A stretch of 5,118 nt of DNA from Hyphomicrobiales bacterium (GTDB lineage Bacteria; Pseudomonadota; Alphaproteobacteria; Rhizobiales; UBA4765). The stretch lies in NCBI GenBank assembly GCA_027487195.1, contig JAIYEB010000289.1, positions 1 through 5,118 of the forward strand. The letters are read 5' to 3'. The notes beneath the pieces were generated by a model. The model ran no database searches and was not told where the DNA came from. It worked only from the letters and a program-made list of their open reading frames with translations. Positions 1 to 3,981 of this stretch are shown piece by piece; the first letter of the stretch is position 1; each line of letters opens with the position of its first letter. Both the position numbers and the translations under genes were made by a program.

Positions 1-435
1 GGCGGTAATGTCGGCAATGGGGCGTTCGCCAAGGTCGGCATTGACTATGCTGTAAAGCCACTCTCGCTTGCCAAGGGTTGCGTGGGCATTGCCTTCGCGA
101 CGCTTCTTTTGGAGCAGATCAGCGGCAACCTTTGCGAATTTGTTGGCCCTCGGTTCCTGTGAAGCCAACTTTTCGATCCGCTTTTGTTGGCTTGGGTCTT
201 GGCCAGAAGCCAACAAACGTTTGGCCTCATCCCGCCTGTCGCGGGCTTCAGAAAGCGTGACATCGGGGTACGCGCCAACAGTCAGCTTTTTCTGCTTGCC
301 ATCGAACCGATAGGCCAATTGCCAGATTTTGCCGCCGGCTGGTGTGACCCAAAGCTGCAAACCGCCACCGTCGGATAGCTTTTGCGTCGTCTCCTTGCCC
401 TTGGCGTTTCGAATAGCGATGTCCGTAAGGGGCAT
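1..435 (-). CDS. Tyrosine recombinase (phage/island integrase), N-terminal part, cut by the left window edge
   Basis: This is the first 145 codons of a site-specific integrase; the frame is open to base 1, so the catalytic domain lies outside the window. Residues about 3-85 fit the arm-type DNA-binding domain of P4-like integrases (DUF4102). They show LSDGGGLQLWV (20-30), a W-x-L-x-Y-R-F segment (39-44), LTVGAYPDVTL (51-61) and the SEARDRRDEAKRLLASGQDP stretch (62-81). Residues about 98-145 look like the start of the core-binding SAM-like domain. The ATG at 435-433 is chosen because the family begins M-x-L-T-D. Ribosome binding is weak, with only an AGCAGG-like stretch about 6-11 bases upstream. 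The gene is transcribed away from the tRNA-Leu, as expected for an element inserted at that tRNA. The arm and catalytic Arg-His-Arg-Tyr residues cannot be checked here, so activity is unknown. The family call is firm; the type of element (prophage, island or ICE) is not determinable. Confidence 0.88.
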   Translation of the reverse strand, partial: MPLTDIAIRNAKGKETTQKLSDGGGLQLWVTPAGGKIWQLAYRFDGKQKKLTVGAYPDVTLSEARDRRDEAKRLLASGQDPSQQKRIEKLASQEPRANKFAKVAADLLQKKRREGNAHATLGKREWLYSIVNADLGERPIADITA

Positions 436-542
436 TTGTTGGCCTGCTATCCGTTGGCTTGGTGCACAGGCCAACAAGGAGGCCAACAAATCGCGCGGCT
501 GTCAATGAACGACCATGACCACTGGTGGACTTCAGCCAACAA
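140..542. repeat. Cluster of seven GCCAACAA / TTGTTGGC octamers across the integrase 5' part and attachment region
   Basis: Exact copies are at 140-147, 184-191 and 436-443 (TTGTTGGC on the plus strand) and at 209-216, 470-477, 482-489 and 535-542 (GCCAACAA on the plus strand). Shorter GCCAAC/GTTGGC cores also occur at 164-169, 274-279 and 453-458. The only other exact octamer I found in the window is at 4784-4791, inside bchD. Under equal base frequencies about 0.02 copies would be expected in 550 bases on both strands. Four copies are non-coding or touch the start codon; three lie inside the integrase coding sequence. Candidate role, by inference: arm-type binding sites for the integrase or an accessory factor. 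Confidence 0.75.
434..491. promoter_or_regulatory. Inverted repeats in front of the integrase gene; candidate integrase binding/autoregulation site
   Basis: ATTTGTTGGCCT (434-445), overlapping the start codon, is a perfect 12-base inverted match of AGGCCAACAAAT (480-491). Its neighbour TTGTTGGCCTG (436-446) is an 11-base inverted match of CAGGCCAACAA (467-477). The two right-hand copies are direct repeats 13 bases apart. A TTGACA box on the minus strand (505-500) lies just upstream, but no good -10 hexamer is at proper spacing. If this is the integrase promoter, the repeats cover its -10 and start region. That would fit autorepression by integrase, which is inference only. Confidence 0.45.
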
Positions 543-563
543 AAAACCCGCCTTTTGAGCGGG
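541..563 (-). terminator. Rho-independent terminator downstream of tRNA-Leu
   Basis: Read on the minus strand, a 5-bp stem CCCGC/GCGGG (563-559 with 551-547) closes a 7-base loop and is followed directly by six T (546-541). This is a classical intrinsic terminator for transcripts leaving the tRNA-Leu gene, whose 3' end is 36 bases upstream. It also insulates the integrase gene from tRNA readthrough. In the plus direction only three T follow, so activity that way would be weak. Confidence 0.75.
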
Positions 564-598
564 CTTTAAGTGGTTCCGGATGTCTCCGGCCTGCAATG

Positions 599-685
599 TG
601 GTGCCCAGGAAAGGACTCGAACCTTCACGATCTTTCAACCGCCAGCACCTGAAGCTGGTGCGTCTACCAATTCCGCCACCTGGGC
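599..685 (-). tRNA. tRNA-Leu (anticodon CAG)
   Basis: This is a complete class II tRNA of 84 nt plus an encoded CCA (601-599). The acceptor stem pairs GCCCAGG (685-679) with CCTGGGC (609-603), and A602 is the discriminator. The D-arm region contains GCGGAATTGGTAGACGC. The anticodon stem CCAGC/GCTGG (658-654 with 646-642) closes the loop TTCAGGT, with anticodon CAG at 651-649. A long variable arm with a GAAA loop is typical of leucine tRNAs. The T arm GAAGG-TTCGAGT-CCTTT has one G-U pair. It lies 64 bases after carA on the same strand. The integrase gene next to its 3' end suggests that the 3' half of this tRNA is the attachment site of the element on the left; the tRNA sequence is intact, as such elements normally restore it. 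Confidence 0.96.
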
Positions 686-694
686 ATGGCCGTG

Positions 695-723
695 CGTTTC
701 GCCGTTTGTGCGCGCGTTGTCAA
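695..723 (-). promoter_or_regulatory. Possible promoter of tRNA-Leu
   Basis: A perfect -35 hexamer TTGACA lies on the minus strand at 723-718. At 17-18 bases spacing the -10 position reads GAAACG or AAACGC, which is a poor match. Transcription from here would start only about 3-8 bases before the tRNA 5' end, giving a very short leader. Alternatively the tRNA is made by readthrough from carA. Confidence 0.3.
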
Positions 724-734
724 CGCGCGTTTTT
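711..734 (+). terminator. Perfect 19-bp palindrome followed by five T (terminator-like on the plus strand)
   Basis: CGCGCGTTG (711-719) and CAACGCGCG (721-729) are exact inverted repeats around T720, followed by TTTTT (730-734) on the plus strand. The folded form would be an 8-bp stem with a 3-base loop, or a shorter stem with a larger loop. Intrinsic terminator geometry exists only in the plus direction, yet no plus-strand gene precedes it. On the minus strand, the direction of carA, no T tract follows. It could stop antisense transcription into carA, act as a processing or stability hairpin at the carA 3' end, or be a protein binding site on the TTGACA box that it contains. Confidence 0.5.
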
Positions 735-749
735 CAAGCGCTGTTGATT

Positions 750-1934
750 TTACGCTTTTGCGCCTGCCTTCGCCGTGTCGATAAGGGTTGCGAACCGGTC
801 GAACAGGTAGTGGCTGTCCTGCGGGCCGGGCGAAGCCTCGGGGTGATACTGCACGGAGAAGGCCGGACGGTCGGAGACAGAGATCCCGGCGTTCGAGCCA
901 TCAAACAGCGAGACATGGGTTTCGACGACTGTTTTCGGCAGGCTGGTCGGGTCAACCGCAAAGCCGTGGTTCATCGAGGTGATTTCCACCTTGCCCGTGG
1001 CATGGTCCTTTACGGGGTGATTGGCCCCGTGGTGGCCCTGGTGCATTTTCATGGTGCGCCCACCAAGCGCAATCGCCATCATCTGGTGCCCAAGACAGAT
1101 ACCGAAGGTCGGTACTTTCTTGTCCAGCAAGGCCTTGATCACGGGCACAGCATACTTGCCGGTCTCGGCGGGATCCCCGGGACCGTTGGACAGAAATACG
1201 CCGTCGGGCTTCAGCGCGAGAATGTCGGCTGCGCTGGTTGTTGCCGGAACAACCGTCACGCGTGACCCGGTACGGGCCAACTGGCGCAGGATGTTGCGCT
1301 TGATGCCATAATCGATCGCAACCACATGGCGGACCGGAGCGGTCTGCGCCCCATAGCCCTTGCCAAGGGTCCAGTCTGTTTCAGTCCAGGTAAAGCGCTG
1401 GGTTGAGGTGACATCCGGCACGAGATCCATGCCAACCAGGCCTGGCCACTCCTGCGCTTCGCGCTTCAGCGCGGGAATATCAAAGTTGCCCGAGGGGTCG
1501 TGAATGATCACGCCGTTTGGCATGCCCTCATCGCGGATCTTCGCAGTCAGCGCGCGCGTATCAATGCCTGCAATGCCAACGATGTTGCGCGACTTCAGCC
1601 ACTGATCAAGGTGGCGGGTTGCGCGCCAGTTCGCGGGCCCGGTGATGTCTGCCTTGAGCACCACGCCGCGCACGCCATTGGCCGAGGCCATGTTGATGGC
1701 TTCGATGTCTTCCTCGTTGGTGCCGACATTGCCGATATGAGGAAATGTGAAGGTGATGATCTGCCCGGCATAGGACGGGTCCGTCATGATCTCCTGATAT
1801 CCGGTCATGGCGGTATTGAAGCAAACCTCGCCTACCCGCGAACCGGTGGCGCCAAGCCCGACGCCGGCAAGCACGGTTCCATCGGACAGGACGAGCAGTG
1901 CCGTCGGCTTGTCAGCCTCATTGTCTTGCATCAT
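750..1934 (-). CDS. carA: Carbamoyl-phosphate synthase small subunit (glutamine amidotransferase subunit)
   Basis: CarA hydrolyses glutamine and passes ammonia to CarB, which makes carbamoyl phosphate for pyrimidine and arginine synthesis in the cytoplasm. The protein is 394 residues, close to the usual length of about 380. The N-terminal CPSase small-chain domain includes the F-N-T-x-M-T-G-Y-Q-E-I block (39-49) and TFPHIGNVG (63-71). The class I glutaminase domain includes LSNGPGDP (248-255), the nucleophile Cys280 in FGICLGHQ, MNHGF (321-325), and His364 and Glu366 in QYHPEASPGP. All three catalytic residues are present. I chose ATG 1934 (MMQDN) because a GAGGGA ribosome site lies 7 bases upstream (1947-1942). 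A GTG 45 bases further upstream has no such site and would add residues outside the conserved domain. carB is not adjacent, which is common in alphaproteobacteria. The gene is divergent from the YqeY-like gene and followed by tRNA-Leu on the same strand. Confidence 0.97.
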   Translation of the reverse strand: MMQDNEADKPTALLVLSDGTVLAGVGLGATGSRVGEVCFNTAMTGYQEIMTDPSYAGQIITFTFPHIGNVGTNEEDIEAINMASANGVRGVVLKADITGPANWRATRHLDQWLKSRNIVGIAGIDTRALTAKIRDEGMPNGVIIHDPSGNFDIPALKREAQEWPGLVGMDLVPDVTSTQRFTWTETDWTLGKGYGAQTAPVRHVVAIDYGIKRNILRQLARTGSRVTVVPATTSAADILALKPDGVFLSNGPGDPAETGKYAVPVIKALLDKKVPTFGICLGHQMMAIALGGRTMKMHQGHHGANHPVKDHATGKVEITSMNHGFAVDPTSLPKTVVETHVSLFDGSNAGISVSDRPAFSVQYHPEASPGPQDSHYLFDRFATLIDTAKAGAKA

Positions 1935-2067
1935 GACCCGGTCCCTCGTATCTGTTTCCTGCTTCGCACGCCTTGTCACGGCTGCAACGCGCCAGCCCCG
2001 GTTCGCTAGCGGACCGGCCTAGCGCGCGTCAACCCGCCCCTGTTCCTCTCCCCAGCCGGTCCATCCC
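1935..2067. promoter_or_regulatory. Divergent intergenic region between carA and the YqeY-like gene, with a possible carA promoter and a dyad
   Basis: For carA, TTGACG on the minus strand (2032-2027) is a fair alphaproteobacterial -35 box. Seventeen bases on lies CTAGCG (2009-2004), a weak -10. CGCTAG (2004-2009) and CTAGCG (2019-2024) form a perfect 6-base inverted repeat with a 9-base spacer, so a bound repressor would cover this promoter. The carA ribosome site is GAGGGA at 1947-1942. For the plus-strand gene I see neither a convincing promoter nor a ribosome site; the 31 bases before its ATG are C/T-rich. No attenuator-like leader peptide is evident. Confidence 0.35.
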
Positions 2068-2517
2068 ATGCGCGATATCATCAACGAGGCTTTCAAGGCG
2101 GCCATGAAGGCGCAGGACAAGCGCAAGGTCTCGACCTTGCGGCTGATCATGGCTGCGCTGAAGGACCGCGATATTGAGGCGCGCGGCGCGGGCAAGGAGA
2201 AGATCACGGATGATGAACTCCTTGGTCTGATGCAGAAGATGATCAAGCAGCGTCAGGAATCGGCCGAAATCTATCAAAAGGCCGGGCGCGACGATCTCTA
2301 CACCCAGGAAACCGAGGAAATCGTCATCATTTCAAGCTTCCTGCCCAAGCAGATGGATGATGCCGAGATTGCAGCTGTCGTGGCAGAGGCCATCAGCACA
2401 ACGGGTGCCGCAGGCCTTCGGGACATGGGCAAGGTCATGGCGCATCTGAAGGCTGGATATGCCGGGCAGATGGATTTTGGCAAAGTGAGCGCGCTTCTCA
2501 AAGAAAAGCTGAAATAG
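2068..2517 (+). CDS. yqeY: GatB/YqeY domain-containing protein
   Basis: This 149-residue protein matches stand-alone YqeY proteins, whose domain resembles the C-terminal tail of GatB in the tRNA-dependent Glu-tRNA(Gln)/Asp-tRNA(Asn) amidotransferase. Its precise role is not settled. Family marks are an N-terminal helical block with TLRLIMAALKDRDIEARG (23-40), MIKQRQESAEIYQKAGR (58-74), the E-x-E-x-x-x-I-x-x-FLPKQ stretch (81-95) and DMGKVMAHLK (119-128). The length is as expected for the family, and the protein looks soluble with no signal peptide. The start at 2068 fits the family start, but the bases before it are C/T-rich without a Shine-Dalgarno site, so initiation may be weak or leaderless. 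The next gene starts 13 bases after its stop, so it probably heads an operon. In many alphaproteobacteria dnaG is a frequent neighbour of this gene; here it is not. Confidence 0.93.
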   Translation: MRDIINEAFKAAMKAQDKRKVSTLRLIMAALKDRDIEARGAGKEKITDDELLGLMQKMIKQRQESAEIYQKAGRDDLYTQETEEIVIISSFLPKQMDDAEIAAVVAEAISTTGAAGLRDMGKVMAHLKAGYAGQMDFGKVSALLKEKLK

Positions 2518-2519
2518 CC

Positions 2520-2523
2520 GGAG
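2520..2523 (+). promoter_or_regulatory. Ribosome binding site of the alpha/beta hydrolase gene
   Basis: GGAG lies 7 bases before the ATG at 2531 and directly after the stop codon of the preceding gene. This supports both the chosen start and joint transcription of the two genes. Confidence 0.7.
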
Positions 2524-2530
2524 ACGGTCC

Positions 2531-3358
2531 ATGATTTCGCATCGTGTTACGGGTGGGGGCGGAGTCGACCTTCATGTCGTGGAGGCGGGCGATCCAAAGG
2601 GCCGTCCGATTGTTTTTATTCATGGATGGTCCCAGAGCCATCTGGCCTGGCGCGCACAGCTTGAAGGTGAGCGGCTCAAGGGCTTTCGTCTGATTGCGTT
2701 TGACCTCCGGGGACATGGCGTCTCTGCCGCGCCGGAAGCTGCCTCCCAGTATCAGGATGGCGCCTACTGGGCCGGCGATGTGCTGGCCGTGATTCGCGCG
2801 CTGAAGCTTGTTGAGCCGGTTCTTGTCGGCTGGTCATATGGCACAATCGTGATTGGCGATTTCCTGCGCCGGCACAGGGATGTCAGGCTTGGCGGCGTGG
2901 TCACCGTGTGCGGGGCCACCGTGATGGGCCGCGTTGAGAACAGCTACCCGCCCGGAGCGGCGCTGAAGGCTTTCGCCGGGCCGTTGGTCGGCACGGACCG
3001 CACGGCGGAACTCAGTGCTGCCATCGGGTTCGTGCGCGCAGCCCAACATGTTGCGCCAGCGCCCGAGGCCTTGGCTGCGCAGGTCGGCTGGATGATGTGG
3101 ACGCGACCTGATGTGCGCCGGAACATGTCAGCGCGCCTTGAGGATATGCGACCGGATCTGTCGAATGCGCGCTGCCCGCTCATGGTGATGCAGGGCGTCG
3201 AGGATCGGGTCGTGATCGCCGCGCAGGCACAGGGGCTTGCTGCGCTCAGGCCGGACGCAAAGCTGATGATGATGCAAGGCATTGGCCATCAACCCTTCGC
3301 CGAAGATCCGGATGCCTTCGACAAGGCCATTGCGCTGTTTGCTGCAGGGCACGCATGA
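2531..3358 (+). CDS. Alpha/beta fold hydrolase, substrate unknown
   Basis: This 275-residue single-domain alpha/beta hydrolase has a full catalytic set. The oxyanion-hole motif is FIHGW (29-33), the DLRGHG strand/turn is at 58-63, and the nucleophile elbow GWSYG places Ser102. A likely acid is Asp225 (in GVEDRVV) and the base is His253 (in GIGHQPF). A cap region of mostly helices spans roughly 130-205. No signal peptide or membrane segment is visible, so it is probably cytoplasmic. It resembles the esterase/non-heme haloperoxidase-like branch, but the substrate cannot be read from sequence. Its stop overlaps the next start (ATGA, 3355-3358), so translation of the pair is probably coupled. BchO, an alpha/beta hydrolase often placed beside bchD, was considered. 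This gene lies on the opposite strand from bchD with another gene between them, and it lacks the expected BchO context, so I do not use that name. Confidence 0.92.
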   Translation: MISHRVTGGGGVDLHVVEAGDPKGRPIVFIHGWSQSHLAWRAQLEGERLKGFRLIAFDLRGHGVSAAPEAASQYQDGAYWAGDVLAVIRALKLVEPVLVGWSYGTIVIGDFLRRHRDVRLGGVVTVCGATVMGRVENSYPPGAALKAFAGPLVGTDRTAELSAAIGFVRAAQHVAPAPEALAAQVGWMMWTRPDVRRNMSARLEDMRPDLSNARCPLMVMQGVEDRVVIAAQAQGLAALRPDAKLMMMQGIGHQPFAEDPDAFDKAIALFAAGHA

Positions 3359-3963
3359 GCGAGGCGCTGTCGCATCTCTTCGCCTCGCCCGTGTTGCGCC
3401 TTGAGCTTGAGGATCCGGCGCTTGTTGATGCGCTTTTGGGCGATTGCCGGCAGATTGCGCTTGATGACAGGGCGGGCAACCGCTGGGCCGAGGCTCACGG
3501 CTATCCCGGATACACGTCCTATGCGTCGCTTGATGATCTGCCGCGCCGTTCGGTGGCGATCAGCAAGCTTGTGAAGCGAATCGATCGCGCCGTTGCAGGG
3601 TTTGGCAAAACGCTCGAATTCGATCTGGGTGGCCGCAAACTGGTTCTTGATGCGATCTGGATCAATGTTCTGGAGCCTGGCGGGTTTCATACCGGCCATA
3701 TCCACCCGAACTCCGTGATCTCCGGCACGTTCTATGTCGCAGTGCCCGACGGGGCGTCCGCGATCCGCTTTGAGGACCCGCGTCTTTCGATGATGATGGC
3801 GCACCCGCCGAGAAAGCCGAGGGCAGCGTCAAAGCCCTTCGTGTCGTTTTCTCCGATGCCGGGCACGCTGCTGCTTTGGGAAAGTTTCCTGCGCCACGAA
3901 GTGCCGCTGAACCAGGCCGACAGCGAGCGCATTTCGATCAGCTTCAACTACGCCTGGCGCTAG
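3355..3963 (+). CDS. Putative 2OG-Fe(II) oxygenase-like protein (TIGR02466 / 2OG-FeII_Oxy_5 type)
   Basis: The 202-residue protein matches in length and motifs the bacterial family of putative 2-oxoglutarate/iron oxygenases known as TIGR02466. Visible marks are an aromatic IWINVLEPGG strand (101-110), then HTGHIHPNSVISGTFYV (112-128), which holds the family pattern H-x-H-P-x-S-x-x-S-G-x-x-Y. FEDPR follows at 139-143, then a strand ending in LLLWESFLRHEV (172-183) and ERISISFN (191-198). By analogy, His115 and/or His117 with His181 would bind iron, and Arg192 would bind 2-oxoglutarate. The usual H-x-D/E is replaced by H-x-H, so the metal site is inferred. The substrate is unknown. An AGGG lies 5 bases before the ATG, within the preceding gene, and the 4-base overlap suggests coupled translation with the hydrolase. 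It ends 18 bases from the stop of the convergent bchD. No clear terminator lies between them. Confidence 0.85.
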   Translation: MSEALSHLFASPVLRLELEDPALVDALLGDCRQIALDDRAGNRWAEAHGYPGYTSYASLDDLPRRSVAISKLVKRIDRAVAGFGKTLEFDLGGRKLVLDAIWINVLEPGGFHTGHIHPNSVISGTFYVAVPDGASAIRFEDPRLSMMMAHPPRKPRAASKPFVSFSPMPGTLLLWESFLRHEVPLNQADSERISISFNYAWR

Positions 3964-3981
3964 ATCCCGACCCCCAAAAAG

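Noticed and set aside
134..545. The GCCAACAA cluster as a CRISPR array
   Set aside because: Repeats are only 8 bases, occur in both orientations and at irregular spacing, and several lie inside a coding sequence.
570..1265. Plus-strand open frame of 231 codons across tRNA-Leu and the 3' part of carA
   Set aside because: It runs through a complete tRNA gene and antisense to well-conserved carA, has no ribosome site, and its translation shows no family motif.
1935..1979. Upstream GTG start that would extend CarA by 15 residues
   Set aside because: No ribosome site precedes it, while ATG 1934 has GAGGGA at 7 bases and gives a protein of normal family length.
1500..2009. Plus-strand open frame of 169 codons antisense to the carA N-terminus
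   Set aside because: It is a frame shadow of GC-rich coding sequence; carA on the other strand explains every conserved position.
2531..3358. Assignment of the alpha/beta hydrolase as BchO
   Set aside because: It is on the opposite strand from bchD, separated by another gene and coupled to an oxygenase-like gene; the general hydrolase motifs are not specific enough for that name.
3289..3804. Minus-strand open frame of 171 codons opposite the oxygenase gene
   Set aside because: It lies antisense to a gene with clear family motifs and has no recognisable motif or ribosome site of its own.
3964..3981. Bidirectional terminator between the oxygenase gene and bchD
   Set aside because: The 18-base gap has C and A runs but no inverted repeat able to form a stem.
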